Shown: positions 1 through 12,386, counted from the stretch's first letter. The stretch is 64,000 nt of DNA from Cornus controversa (GCA_026545225.1 CM048845.1:34333001-34397000); one strand, 5' to 3'. Notes: a model not told the origin generated them from the sequence alone. Numbers and translations: made by a program.

Positions 1-1469
1 AAAATATAAAGCTTATGGTAAGTGATAGAACAATATTACCGTAGTGGTAGAATTGTAAAAATTTGGCAAAGCATTCACATGAATAAGGGTTGGCCATCCC
101 CCCAAACTTGGATGCAAGAACCTGTCATAAAAAACACAACTACACACCACGCATATTAAAAGGAAAAAAAATAATAAAAAAAAATAAAAAAAAAAAAGAA
201 TGCAACAAAATGAAAAACAAACACAAATAATAATTAAAACGAAGAAAAACTAACTCAAACAAAAGAAAAAATAAATGAAAAGAAAAACACACACTTCCTA
301 ACTACTACTTTTGATGGAAGGTTCACCCTATACCACATCTCTTGAGGAGCTCTAAGAGTGTCCCCCCTATTTTGTCCTCACTTTCTTGTGCCTGAATCCA
401 AACAATTTTTAGGCACCTCTTATCTATATCAATGTGAGGTTTTAAGAAAAATGAATCAATCGAATAAAATTCGACTAATTCAGGAAAACATGACCCTTTA
501 ACTTGTTCTTGACTAATTTTCTCATTAATATCTAATTTGTCACTACTCAAGTCAAAAACAAAGGTAAAAGGTGGACTCTCATTATGACTTAAGTGATCAC
601 ACTTAAGTTCTTCATTTAAATTTTTGGAGTCCAGTATGAGTAATGATTCCACAAAGGGGGCATGGTCTAACTCAATTGGTTGTGTGAGTTCAATATTAGT
701 CATGGGCTGACTTGGAAGTTCCTCTTGATCTTCACACTTCAAAGCATTGGTTATTTCCTCGATTTGAACTTCTAGCCTAGCCATGGATTGTGAATGTGAA
801 TTTAACAATTTAGTTTGTTCTTCATGTTTGCCAATTCGTTCATCAAGTTTGCCAAGGGCAGCCAAAACTTTGTCCTCAAATCCCGGAGAATAAGTATGAT
901 AAAATGGATCATCACTCGGTATAGAAAAATTTTCATGTGTGTATTCAGGATAAAAATCATAATATTGTCCCGCAGTAGGACAATTTATCACATGATGAAA
1001 ATGACTAAAGCAACATGCACATGACTCATATGGTATGGACGAGTGAGTAGGAGTAGCATTACTAAAGGGCATAAATTGGTCCAATCTCCATGATAATATA
1101 TCTAATTTTTTAGACACATCCATTGAATTTTCACTCACATTCTCCATAACACAACCAAATTGATCAAAACATGCCTCTGAAGGATACTCATACTGAAATG
1201 ACATGTTTAAAAAAAAAATCAAAATTAAAAGAAACTAACAATCCTAAACATAAGTGAATGAATTAAAATACAAAAACTCACAAGACGTCCTGAAATTTCA
1301 ACTTCTTCCCACTTGTGTAGTAGCTCTTGTACCTATATTCAAACACACAAAACACCTAAAAAAAATTAAAAATATAATATATACAAGCCCTAAATTATAA
1401 TTAAAATAGACTTAATCTTTAAACTTAACAACACAATCATGATCACAGTCCCCGGCAACGGCGCCATTT
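1..1469 (-). mobile_element. Athila-type Gypsy element, internal region with gag-like ORF (runs off left edge)
   Basis: This is the internal part of a minus-strand Ty3/Gypsy fossil. Its primer-binding site at 1449-1466 reads TGGCGCCGTTGCCGGGGA on the minus strand and matches the 3' end of plant tRNA-Asp, as is usual for Athila. A 299-residue reading frame at 1222-323 resembles the C-terminal half of an Athila gag: a stretch around SQSMARLEVQIEEITNAL matches the gag of the large Athila element at 31911. No protease or RT follows. Instead a purine-rich tract (rc of 98-115, AAGTTTGGGGG type) comes soon after, like the tract downstream of coding sequence in other Athilas. It may therefore be a reduced, non-autonomous relative. 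The rest lies outside the window. Bases 1-320 show no coding sequence. Confidence 0.75.
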
Positions 1470-2873
1470 TGTTCGACGTGCAAAACACAATAAAATATTA
1501 TGTAATAGTGTCATCGTTGTTTTACACTTCGACAAAAAAGAATTTATAAAATCCTACAAATACTCTACTAAAATTAGTAAAGTGGTGAGTAGGGGTCGAA
1601 CCCACAGAGACTGCATTGGTTTCGTTGTTAAGCTGTCAAGACCTTATCTAATTTAATTCAAAAATAATTTGTTTTGTTTTTAACTTAAGTTGCTGAAATT
1701 AAATAACATAAATAAATGATGGATACTGGAGATAGAGGGTCCTGGGAATTGACTTCACCACTAACCTTCTGACAATGAAAGTTGTACTAATTTGGGACGT
1801 TTAATCTATGCATTCAGAAAAGAATGGCTACAAGCCAAATTCAGTTCTATCAAGAGGATTCATTCAACATACAATTAAGCATAACTCGTCTTCGCTAAGC
1901 ATGGCCTATACATCTGACTAACTAATGATATGATAACCCATCTTCGCTTAGTACGAATTATAAAAACTCTAAATTGAATGATCTATGAAAACTATTGTAT
2001 AACCTGTCTTATCAAAATCACAGAAGTTGAAAAGAACTAAACCCTAATCACTGCAAACATGCATTCATTCTACAAGAACAAAAGTATATATGTAATGAAA
2101 TAATCCATTCAAATTAAAACTAACAGCACAGCTGTTGTTTATGTCTTGGTTATACAATCAATGCACAAAATAAATAATTCCCAAATTAATATACAAACTA
2201 AAACATTGAAAGACAGGTTAGGGTTACATCACTTCCCCGGAATGGTGTTTAGCCACTCATGATCGGAAGTCCAGGCTTGAACGATGATGAAGTTGTCGTC
2301 GTCTTGCCCGTATCGTCACGAATCGCCTCTGTATATCTCTCTCTGCTTCCCCCTCCAGAATACCCTAGTTTCCTCCGTTTCATCGTTTTTATTTTGCGAA
2401 ACCAAACCAACGGGACACCTGGCCTTCCCAAAGTGGCAAGTGCGCATAAAAAAATGGCACTTGCTCCTCACAAAGTGGCATTTGCGTCCAAAAAGTGGCA
2501 GCTGCGCAAATAGGGCAGAAAGTTGATGAAAACGTCCGTTTTAGGAAATTTTCGTGAAATATGAAATTGTGCAGAATCGAATTTCCTTCAACCCGCGCGG
2601 AGTTTGGGCCGTTTTAATAATTGTGTACGGAGTTATTCTCTAAATACCAACACGGGTCCAGGGCTTTTTAGGCCTGAATTGACCCAATCTTCAATGTGAA
2701 TAGGCCTAACACCATCTGTAGCCCGATTGCACCATTATTAGTTAGAATTACCCTTAATCACCTGAAATCCTGAAAAGATTAAAATTATTAATAAAAATAT
2801 TAAATAAATATTACTGAGACACTAATTTATATAATTTTAAGGGCATTGAATATGCAATATTCATTACTTATCA
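1470..2873 (-). repeat. LTR of the left Athila-type element (5' LTR in its own sense)
   Basis: On the minus strand this LTR starts TGATAAGTAATGAATATTGC, like the TGATAAG starts of the Athila LTRs at 27442, 40300 and 53907. It ends in CA three bases before the tRNA-Asp primer-binding site. The motif gggtcgaacccacagagact near its PBS end is typical of the R/U5 part of Athila LTRs. Bases 2430-2515 hold about four loose copies of an aagtggca..tgcgca motif. The short plus and minus ORFs at 2249-2526 are LTR sequence, not genes. On its right the LTR abuts a Copia protease fragment, so it probably inserted into that element. Confidence 0.8.
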
Positions 2874-3197
2874 ATTACCGGACTTCATGCAAAGTCCTGA
2901 AGGAAAGAAAAGTAGAGAAGACTGAAGGAAACATTATTTCGGAAGATTCAGATGAAGCGCTAATATGCTCTTTAGAGAGCAAGGCAGAGTAATGGGTGAT
3001 TGAATCTGGGGCCTCGTTTCATGCTACCTCAAATAGAGAGTTATTTACTAGTTATTCACCTGGTAAGCTTGATAAGGTGTATCTCAGTGATGATCAATCA
3101 TTAGACAAAGTCAGCAAGGGTGATTTATAGATCAAGCTGACTAGATCTGTTTGAAAGTTAAAGGATATGAGACACATCCCAGACTTGTGGAAGAATC
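2874..3197 (+). mobile_element. Tork-like Copia fossil, protease-region piece
   Basis: Translation gives WVIESGASFHAT followed by RHIPDLWKN-like residues. This is the aspartic protease region of Ty1/Copia polyproteins, whose usual form is WVIDSGASFHAT. The piece is cut on the left by the Athila-type LTR and on the right by a solo LTR, whose 5-bp target duplication gaatc is at 3193-3197. The same Copia element appears to resume at 6036. It is an old, broken copy. Confidence 0.8.
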
Positions 3198-3833
3198 TGT
3201 CATACCCCAGATTTTTTAAAAGAAATCCGGGATGTGAAAAGCAAATAAAAATATAAAATAAGAATAAAAGAAAGAGAAATCTATACTCTCCAAACAGTCC
3301 CTTAAATACATAAGTCCTATACATCTTCTTCCATTAGAAGAAAATAGTTAAATACAATTCTTCCTTACTAATTTTCACAATAAATAATCTGTCTCATATA
3401 TTGAGCAGAAAATAAATATCTAATGAACCGAAATAAAGATCTAAAGGTTCATTTGCGTTATAATCTCAAAATACAAAAATAAGTTATATTTCAATAAATA
3501 ATACAATCAAATATAACAAGTTAATCACATTGCATTTAACATTAATAAATATAAATGCACAAAATATACGTAAACTTTCACACTTCATACACATAAAACG
3601 ACAAAATTTAAATACACTAATTATCAACAAGTACACATTTAATTACACAAAATATTATCAAACACACACGTACACATCAACAAATGGTGCACATAAAATA
3701 ATACAACAATTACACTGCACCATCAATTACACGTAAAGATCCACAACACAACCACATTAAACATTCACAATTTAAATTGCACAACATAAATTTAAGTAAA
3801 GCAATTTAAATCACTAAATCAACAATCATTAAT

Positions 3834-3982
3834 ATATATATATATATATATATATTCATCCACATAATTATTAACAATATATATATATATATATGTTTAT
3901 ATATATAACTCTACAAGTATGTATTTAATAAATACAAGCACATTGAATTTATATATATATATATATACAAATTTACTGCATA
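3834..3982. repeat. AT microsatellites inside the solo LTR
   Basis: Several runs of (TA)n lie at about 3834-3855, 3875-3894 and 3952-3967. The homologous LTR at 42187-43196 carries a similar run at the equivalent place (43129-43195), so it belongs to the LTR family. Confidence 0.8.
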
Positions 3983-4395
3983 GAAAAATCACGTATGCAC
4001 ATTTATATAAACACACGTAAATTAAATATATGCGAATAGGAGAAAAGAGTGAGTATCAACTTGCCTCGGGTTTATATCCAGAAGCTTGCAAATCTATTAT
4101 TGTCCAGAAATCCAAAGCCCACAATTTTTGGCCCGGTCCAACGTCAAAGCGAGTCCCAAATTAAATCAACCTATTTCATTTTTAAATTGGTACTAGACCA
4201 ACATTTAAATTCTGACCCAATCCAATTTCATTTACCCAAACAGGGCCCAAAAATCAAGGCCATTTTTCATAGCATACAGTAAGCTAATCATTTTTTGTTG
4301 TCTAGCCCATACAAACCAATCTCATGCCAAACTAGCCCAACTTCCAGAATTGCTCTACAATGAATTAGAGAATGATCCACCACTATGATAAGACC

Positions 4396-4947
4396 TAGGG
4401 GTGCACAAAAAATCCGCGAATCTATGAATCCGATTCGGACAAATCCAATCCGATCCGTTAGCTAATGGATTGGTGGCGGATTAAAAAATTAAAATCCGTT
4501 AGCCACGGATCGGATTGCGGATTGGAGGGTCAGAAATCCGATCCGATCCGCAATCCGATTTGTGGCAATCTGTGGCAATATATTTATATATATAATTAGT
4601 AATTATATGTATAATAATATAATATGCTATATACTTACATGGGTAAACCTAAAAGCTCAATATATATTATATTTGTTTATTTAACAATTATGTTCATTTA
4701 GAAAGTGTTGTGTTTGTTGATCAAATTTTTTTTGGAATTTTTAAAGTAAAAAAAAAAAAATTCAAATAAGAGTATTAGGCCAATCCGTTAATCTGATCTG
4801 ATCCGATTCATTCAATCATGGATCAGATCAGATCGGATTGGTGGATTGCCACGGATCGGATCGGATTGGATTTTCTCCAATCCGTAATCCGCAGATCGAA
4901 TTAGGATTATGCAAAATCTAATCCGATCCGATCCGTGGTCACCCCTA
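4396..4947. mobile_element. hAT-type MITE (552 bp) with GATCCGAT-rich arms
   Basis: The termini are TAGGGGTGCAC and, inverted, TAGGGGTGACC: an 8-bp perfect terminal inverted repeat of hAT type. Flanks ATAAGACC (4388-4395) and ATCAGACC (4948-4955) agree at 7 of 8 bases, as expected for an 8-bp hAT target duplication. Both arms are packed with ATCCGATCCG units in opposite orientation, so the element could fold into a long hairpin. The centre is AT-rich and non-coding. It sits inside the solo Gypsy LTR, so it is younger than that insertion. Confidence 0.85.
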
Positions 4948-6035
4948 ATCAGACCCATCTCATGCACCCAAACAGCACCTTCCTCTATCAACATCAACAT
5001 TAACACCATCACCATACACCGCAAGTACAAACTTGCCAACCCAATACCATGATAGCCACCTTACTTGAGATTTCAAGTAATAAAAACCCACCATGAACCA
5101 TTCACGCCTCATACTATGCCCAAGGAAGACCCAAGCTATCCACTTACGGCCAGCCGCCACCTTCTTTCGAAGCACATAGCCGATTTCCACACCATTGGAC
5201 AACCTCCTTGCCACCACAATTGCTGTAAAAAATAACAGCCCACAAAACCCATGCCGTGAAGACCCTCCATGCGAGCCACCAACCCAAACAAAACAACCAT
5301 CACTTATTGTCGGAGCCACCACTGAAACTGGCCAAAGCACCAACCCACACTTCACTAAACCCATCACCACCTTCAATCACACAAGTCCCAAAACCATCAC
5401 AACCTTACACACCAATAACCAAACACATATCAGCCCACCTATCAACCAAACCTTGGCCACCTAGTGCTAACCAAACAGCCCCTAAAATTGTGAGTCAAGA
5501 CCATCCCAGCCATGCACTATCACCAATCACCGTCAGACCTCCATGGAAGAACCCATGGCAGACCCAACAGTCCAGCCAATGCCAGAATTGAAGACCCATC
5601 GTTGGAGCTCCTACCCTGGCCAAACCGCTGTTCATCTTCTTCGGTTTTCATCTAGTTTCAGTCACCGGTGCCACCATCACCTCCTATGGCAGACTCACCA
5701 TGTTCGGCCACCCTTGGTCTCTCTTATTCTCTCTCTACACATTTTCTCTCTCTAGTTCTCTTTCTAGGATTCTCTCCCTATGAATAACCCTATTCCTTTC
5801 TCTCATATATATATATATATCCATTTTATTTTCTTTTTAGGATTTAAATTGTTTTTCAAAACAACTTAAATCAGAAAAAGGAAATAAAAGGGAGAAAAAA
5901 TAATATTAATAATAAATATGTACTTAGCCTAAACTTAAAATTTATAATACCACATAATCGAGCCAAACTCAATAATCTAACCCAATCTCAAACCCAAATT
6001 AAAATTAAATAACCTCAAAATTACGGGGTATTGTA

Positions 6036-8460
6036 GAATCTGATTTTCGTTGGTCAATTATCAGATGAAGGTTAGGAAATAAACTTCATTGGGGATTTGT
6101 GGAAAGCCTCCAAAGGCGCAATGATCATAGCACGTGGTAAGAACAATGGCTCTCTCTACACAACTATCAGTGCTAAAGTATCAATAACAATTGTTGAAAG
6201 CAAAGAAGATCACAACATGTGGCACCAGAGACTAGGTCACATTAGTGAAAAAGGGCTCAAAGTCATGCACTTGTTGGGGAAACTACTAGGGCTGAAATCG
6301 ATTGATATTGACTTCTGTGAGAATTGTGTGTACGAAAAATAGAATACCCAAATACCAGAAGAAGTTTGGAGCGATAAGGAGGTAAATCTTTCATGGCTAA
6401 AAGAGTTTGGTTGTATTGCTTATGCGCATATTAGTGACTATGCTAGGGAAAAACTGGACTCCAAGTTACTAAAGTGCACCTTCATTGGATATGAGGAGAT
6501 GAGTTTGTTTATCGACTTTGGGATTACCACAATAAGAAGACATTCGTAGTAGAAAAGTGATTTTTAATGAAAAAGTGATTAAGGACAGAGGTATTGCACA
6601 AATCACTAGTCTCGTACAAGAAAATCCAGTGTATGTTGAGTTAGATGATGATCTAGTAAGAAGTGTGGTGTAGCAGGTTATTGAGGATCCTCAGCCAGAA
6701 GAGCCTACAGAACAGCAAGCACCACAGAGCCCAACTACAGAATCTACACCCAGAAGGTCCACTCGTCCACATGTACCAAATCGGAAGTACATGAATTTTT
6801 TGTTACTGATAGATGGTGGAGAACTAGAATGCTACAATGAAGCATGTCAAGTAAAGCACTCGAGCAAGTTGGAGCTAGCAATGAGAGATGGGATGAAATA
6901 CCTTATCTCTAATCGTATATGGGAGCTAGCCAAATTATCCATTGGGAAGAAAGCTCTCCACAACAAATGGGTGTACAGAGTTAAAGAGAAATATGACAGT
7001 TTCAAGAGATACAAGGCTAGATTGGTGGTCAAATGCTTTCAACAGAAGGAAGGGATTGACTACACTGATATCTTTTATTCGGTTGTAAAACTAAATACCA
7101 TTCATTCAGTTTTGAGTATTGTTGCATCTAAGGATTTGCACCTTGAGCAATTAGATGTGAGAATTGCTTTCCTTCATGGAGACCTAGAGGAGGAGATTTA
7201 CATGCAACAACCGGAGGGTTTCTCAGTCAAAGTAAAAGAGAAACGTGTTTGCAAATTGATGAAGAGTTTGTATGGCTTAAACTAAACCCCAAGGTAGTGG
7301 TACAAGAAACTTGACATTTTTATGCAGATACATGGCTACAACAAATGCAACACTGACCATTACTTCTACTTCAAAAGTTTTGATGTGAGTTACATCATAT
7401 TGCTACTTTATGCTGATGACATGTTAATGGTAGGTTCTGATTTTAAAGAAATTGGCAAGTTGATGAAACAGTTATCGAATGATTTCGAGATGAGGGATGT
7501 TGGTGCAGTGAAGCAGATACTTGGGATGAGGATTAAAAGGGACAAGCAGAAAGGTATTTTGCAGTTGTCTTAGGCGAACTATGTTGAGCACATCTTGAAG
7601 AGATTCAGCATGAGCAATGCTAAGCCAGTGAGCACACCCTGAGCGAGCCACTTTTGCTTATCCAAGGATCAGTGTCCGATGATAGAAGAAGAGAAGAACT
7701 TCATGGCTAAAGTTCTATACGTTTTAGCTATTGGAAGTTTAATGTATGTCATGATGTGCGCGAGACCAGACATTATTTATGCAGTGGGAGTTGTGAGTAG
7801 GTTCATGAGTGATCTAGAAAAGCTACATTGGAAAAAGCAAAGTGGATATCGCGATATCTATATGGTATCACAAAAATGCTTGTGCTTCGGAAGAAGCGAC
7901 TTGCAGCTACATGGTTATGTAGATGTTGATTTTGTCAGAAAAATTGATCACAGATGGAGTACGACCAGGTATCTATTCACAGTTGGTACTACTGCAGTCA
8001 GTTGGGTTTCATAGTTACAAAAGATTGTAGCGTTGTCCACAACAGAGTCAGAGTACATAGCAGTCACAAATGCCAGTAAAGAGATGATTTGGTTACAAGA
8101 ATCGTTGACAGAGTTAGGATTTAAGCAGCTGAAGAATGTTTTGCATAGTGACAGTCAGAGTGCAATACACTTGACAAAGAATTCTGTATTTCATTCAAGG
8201 ACCAAACATATAAGATTTCGATATCACTTTATTCGCTCACTGTTAGAAGATGGAGTGTTGTTACTTGAGAAGATTCTTAGCACCGAGAATCCTGCTGACA
8301 TGTTAACCAAAGCAGTGACGATGGAGAAATTGAAGCTTTGCGCAGTTTCAGTAAGTCTTCTAGCTTGAAGATAGAAGATGAGCAAACCCAAGTGCATTGT
8401 GATGCACATAGAGAGCTGATGGAGAAGATTCATTAGTCCTTTAGTCTCTAAGTGGGAGAT
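6036..8460 (+). mobile_element. Tork-like Copia fossil: integrase, RT and RNase H region
   Basis: Reading frames in order show the integrase zinc finger (HNMWHQRLGHISEKGL... with CENC, about 6190-6330), the integrase end, reverse transcriptase (NKWVYRVKEKYDSFKRYKARL at about 6960; YADDMLMVG at about 7410) and the RNase H/C-terminal block (STTESEYIA, DSQSAIHLTKN, ADMLTKAV, 8033-8330). Order and motifs are those of the Tork (Tnt1-like) lineage of Ty1/Copia. The purine tract AAGTGGGAGAT ends at 8460, right before the LTR. The copy is broken in several places and old. It resumes from the piece at 2874-3197 after the solo-LTR insertion. Confidence 0.93.
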
Positions 8461-8857
8461 TATTGTGGTTGTGGAACCTAAGGACAATGGTTTTTGGAAG
8501 CTTGACTGCTAGAAGATTTGTTTCCTATTATTATTGGACTTATTTAGGAATTTAATTCCTAATTGAACTTTCCTTCTGAAACCTCAAGACTTGGTGATCA
8601 AGACAACTTGATGACCAAGATATCTCTCTTTATAAATAGGAGTTTTGTGTAATCCTAAAACTGTGTGTCAAATTGTGAGAACAATTGTGAGATGAAGAAA
8701 TCTAATTTTGCGAAATTGGTGAGAGATAGTTTGAGTGATTGTAATCATTTGTTCAGTGTGCTCCTTGTACGTAACTCATTATCAGGGTGAATCTTGTAAA
8801 TCTCTTGTATTTTTTTTGTGTGATTGTTTTATCTTTTGATGTATATTCCTAATAGCA
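8461..8857 (+). repeat. 3' LTR of the Tork-like Copia fossil
   Basis: The LTR follows the purine tract directly and ends ...AATAGCA at 8857, about 397 bp, a normal Copia length. A TATA box (tataaatag, 8631-8639) marks the LTR promoter. The 5' LTR is not in the window. The right border is set from the CA end and is uncertain by some bases. Confidence 0.75.
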
Positions 8858-8858
8858 C

Positions 8859-9041
8859 ATTCATCAACTCTGTTTAGCCGTAGACCCAATTACACAACCA
8901 GCGAGATCAGATTCAGTTGTCATTCTTATAGCATCAGGGGAGTCCAAAAAAGAGCAGGACAGTAGCTACTTGCCTACTGAATCAAGGGTCCAACGTTCTC
9001 GCCAGATATTGTACACTACTGAAGCAAAGGCAAGCTTGTAG
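8859..9041 (+). pseudogene. Exon-like remnant next to the Copia LTR (unrecognised host gene end)
   Basis: An open frame of about 60 codons starts at the LTR edge and ends with TAG at 9039-9041. It reads ...SDSVVILIASGESKKEQ...TESRVQRSRQILYTTEAKASL. The composition is like a normal soluble protein and unlike the AT-rich flanks. The last bases of the LTR (cctaatag) could serve as a splice acceptor, so this may be the last exon of a gene to the left, split by the Copia and later insertions. I do not recognise the family. A second frame just beyond (about 9040-9140, QRLPFPLDASPINQFMH) also looks protein-like. A chance frame cannot be excluded. Confidence 0.35.
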
Positions 9042-10000
9042 GCAGAAGCTCTGCAGTTCAAAGGCTTCCCTTTCCATTGGATGCTTCTCCAATTAACCAG
9101 TTCATGCATGCCACAAAGATGGAAGGATATGAAAATTAACCACAACGTGCTTGAATAAAAGCCCAGATGGGGATGAACTCATTCATTTCTACTAAGCTGC
9201 ATCAATTTCTCTTTTACTTGGATTTCTTGGGCAAAAGGAGATTCTGATCAGTTTCAGAACAGAAACGATCTGGATTCATCCTGTGTGTGAATATAAGCGT
9301 CTCTTTTATCAAATTTAGGCCTGTAATAAAAAAACTTCCATTATTGACCTAACAAAGTGATGTATCAAAATTCATTGCAATTGCATAGTAATACCAGAAG
9401 CAAACATGTTGGTTTAGTTGGTTTACAGTTGTGCAGTAGATCAGCTTCCGATGCAATCTGAGCCAAATGTATGATCTGTACTATTTTACTGTGATTTTCC
9501 CCAATTAATGACTCTGTATTTGAAAAATGGGGGCTCTTCTTAGCACATAGCAAGCTGATATATATATATATACATATCACCATGATGGCTGCTGCTACTT
9601 ATTATCTAATATTCTGTTTTTCTGTAGCGAAAGATTTGCTAAAGAATATGAAGTTTTTCCCTTAATTTTTGTTTATCTTGAATATAAAATTTTGTTTACT
9701 CTTTGCAGCCACAATTGCAAAACATTATTCCAAGGCATGGTTCATTCACAAGACCATAGGAGTAACTTTGCAGGAGGAATGAGGATTGGATGCATCAATA
9801 TGTATAAAGAAATGCTCAGTAATTTACATAAACTTTCGCAAGTTAGGTTCACGGATTAAATGATATGTATGTGTGTGTATATATATACATGTATGTATGT
9901 ATGTATGTAGGTGATTAATTCCAAATATTCCAAGTCTGCTCATCGTATATAGATAAGGTGGAAAAGACACAAAAATTGCAATCTGATGTAACTGAGAGTA
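9042..10000. other. Intergenic stretch without a visible gene
   Basis: AT-rich sequence with stops in all frames. It holds only a TATG/TG microsatellite at about 9866-9910. It separates the exon-like remnant from the 3' end of the tubulin gene. Confidence 0.6.
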
Positions 10001-10006
10001 TTTATT
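10001..10006 (-). terminator. Candidate poly(A) signal of the beta-tubulin gene
   Basis: TTTATT on the plus strand gives AATAAA on the coding strand, about 205 nt after the tubulin stop codon. That is a normal plant 3' UTR length. The cleavage site itself cannot be read from sequence. Confidence 0.5.
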
Positions 10007-10211
10007 TTATGAGAAGAACAAGAAAGTTACCAAAACGGCAAAGCAGTAAGGTATGACATGCTTCTGCTAAAACTAGTGCACTGGAATATAGAATCATTAG
10101 TGATTCACTCAAATCATTTAGCATCTGTCATAATCATAATTTTAGTGAAATACCAATCTAGCCATTCATCGCTGCACGTAGTATACGAAACAGCAAACCA
10201 GAGGAACACTT

Positions 10212-12277
10212 TCAGTTGCCGGGGCTTGCATCATCATCATCATCATCTTCATAATCACCATCTTCATCAGCTGTAGCATCCTGGTACTGCTGATACTCTG
10301 CAACAAGATCATTCATGTTACTCTCTGCTTCGGTGAATTCCATCTCATCCATTCCTTCTCCTGTGTACCAGTGCAAGAAGGCCTTCCTCCTAAACATGGC
10401 AGTGAATTGCTCACTCACTCTCCTGAACATCTCTTGTATAGAAGTTGAATTCCCAATGAAAGTCGAAGCCATGGAAAGCCCTTTAGGTGGGATGTCACAA
10501 ACACTAGACTTGACATTGTTTGGAATCCATTCAACAAAGTAGGAAGAGTTCTTGTTCTGCACAATTAGTATCTGTTCATCCACTTCTTTGGTGCTCATTT
10601 TGCCTCTGAATAGGGCTGATGCTGTTAGGTAACGCCCATGTCGTGGATCAGCAGCGCACATCATGTTCTTGGCATCCCACATTTGCTGTGTCAGCTCAGG
10701 GACGGAGAGTGAACGGTACTGCTGTGACCCTCGGGAGGTCAGAGGAGCAAAACCCACCATGAAGAAGTGAAGCCGAGGGAAGGGGATCAAGTTCACTGCT
10801 AGCTTCCGAAGGTCTGAATTCAGCTGCCCCGGAAATCGCAAGCAACAAGTTACCCCACTCATTGTTGCTGAAATCAGATGATTCAAATCCCCAACTGCAT
10901 CAAAAAATAGAAACAATGGACAACGAAGTTAGGCATAAGACATAAAAGTATGACATGTACTAATTTGCTGTTTGTTTTTTACAGCACTCACAGCTTGGGG
11001 TGGAGAGCTTGAGAGTCCTGAAGCAGATATCATAGAGTGCTTCATTGTCGAGGACCATACACTCGTCGGCATTCTCCACCAGTTGATGAACAGAGAGTGT
11101 AGCATTGTAAGGCTCTACCACGGTGTCTGACACCTTTGGAGATGGGAAGACAGAGAATGTGAGCATCATTCGATCTGGATACTCTTCCCTAATCTTTGAA
11201 ATGAGCAGAGTTCCCATTCCTGAACCTGTTCCACCTCCAAGGGAATGACACACTTGAAATCCTGCATTTTCAATTGATAACCAATGATCACTATATATAT
11301 ACAGTTCCCGAAATACCCATATATTTTGGGACGGGAGGGAGTAACATTTTTTTTCCGTAACAAGAAACCCTATTAATCAGGGTTGCTACATTACACAACA
11401 AAGTAAACTCCCAACATGTGTAGCATTTGTAAGTTTGGCATGCATTTTTGTTTTTCCCTTTTTTACGAGACGTTTTGTAATGAAATTGTGTTCTAAGTTT
11501 TTATTTTATTTTCCGGCTACAGTAGCTGCAACACAATAAAAAAACATCTAATTTTGGCTAATATACTTGCAATGTTTCGACAATATTCAAAACATAACTC
11601 GCAGTACCAAACATATTTTACTTTGTTTCTACGGTAGCCAAACAAAACAAAAAAAAACAAGTTAAATAAAAATGCATCCCAAACATGTCCGTATAAATTA
11701 ACCCAGATGTTCTAGGCTGTGTGAGAGTGGAACCTAAGCCTTTAGCCCCATGTTAATTAACCCCATATCTAGTTGGCCTCCCATGCGGATTATATATGTA
11801 GTAAGATTGACAAAGTGATGGTATATATAATTAAAAACATACTGCAATAATTAAAATTACACTTCCAAAATCACAACACAAACCTTGCAAGCAGTCACAG
11901 TTCTCTGCTTCTTTCCTCACAACATCGAGCACGGAATCGATAAGCTCGGCACCTTCAGTGTAGTGGCCCTTAGCCCAGTTGTTTCCGGCCCCTGACTGGC
12001 CGAAAACATAGTTATCAGGCCGGAAAATCTGTCCGTAGGGACCGGTCCTCACGCTGTCCATAGTCCCCGGTTCGAGGTCCATGAGCACGGCTCGTGGCAC
12101 GTACCGCCCGGCGCTGGCTTCATTGAAGTATACATTAACCCTCTCTAGCTGTAGCTCGGAATCCCCACAGTACCTGCCGGTGGGATCAATGCCATGCTCA
12201 TCACATACAACTTCCCAGAATTTTGATCCAATTTGATTCCCACATTGCCCTCCTTGAATGTGAAGAATCTCACGCAT
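10212..12277 (-). CDS. TUBB: Beta-tubulin, three exons
   Basis: This is the beta subunit of the alpha/beta tubulin dimer that polymerises into cytoplasmic microtubules; it binds exchangeable GTP and hydrolyses it. Exons on the minus strand are 12277-11884, 11261-10992 and 10894-10212. The introns are 622 and 97 bp, both GT-AG (GTTTGT...TGCAG and GTGAGT...TGCAG), at Gly132 and Phe222. The exons splice in frame to 448 residues, normal for plants. It starts MREI, the tetrapeptide used in tubulin mRNA autoregulation in animals. The GTP-binding loop GGGTGSG lies at residues 140-146. The C-terminal tail is very acidic (about 10 Asp/Glu in [12 protein letters not shown]) and ends ASPGN. No break was seen. 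It is the only intact host gene in the window and appears free of TE insertions. Confidence 0.97.
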
Positions 12278-12386
12278 TTTGGCTTAGGAGGAGTAGGTGG
12301 TCAGGGGTAAAATTGGGAAGCTGGAAATTTTTAACTGTTTTGACTCTCCCTGAAAGGGGCTTGAATGAGGGAGAGGAATGTGGAAG

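Larger units (their letters stand above)
3198..6035 (-). repeat. Solo LTR of a Ty3/Gypsy (Tekay-like) element, inserted in the Copia fossil
   Basis: The plus strand begins TGTCATACCCC and ends GGGGTATTGTA. Perfect 5-bp target duplications GAATC lie at 3193-3197 and 6036-6040, so both borders are certain. In its own sense (minus) it starts like the TGTAATACCCCG LTRs and ends GGGGTATGACA. The first about 700 bp match the LTR piece at 42187-43196, so both are one family. No internal region remains, so this is a solo LTR left by LTR-LTR recombination. It carries AT microsatellites, a hAT MITE at 4396-4947 and proline/threonine-rich chance ORFs (5195-5755). Confidence 0.92.

Noticed and set aside
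815-1024. Plus-strand 69-codon ORF
   Set aside because: Antisense to the gag-like frame of the left Athila-type element.
1449-1466. tRNA-Asp gene (exact 18-base match to its 3' end; also at 28829)
   Set aside because: Only the 3' end complement is present, right next to LTR ends. These are primer-binding sites, not tRNA genes.
5195-5755. Thr/Pro-rich ORFs of up to 111 codons
   Set aside because: They lie fully inside the solo Gypsy LTR with no start context, splice pattern or homology; low-complexity translation.
10058-10276. Plus-strand ORF with a His run over the tubulin 3' end
   Set aside because: The His codons are the reverse complement of the Asp-rich tubulin tail; a shadow frame.
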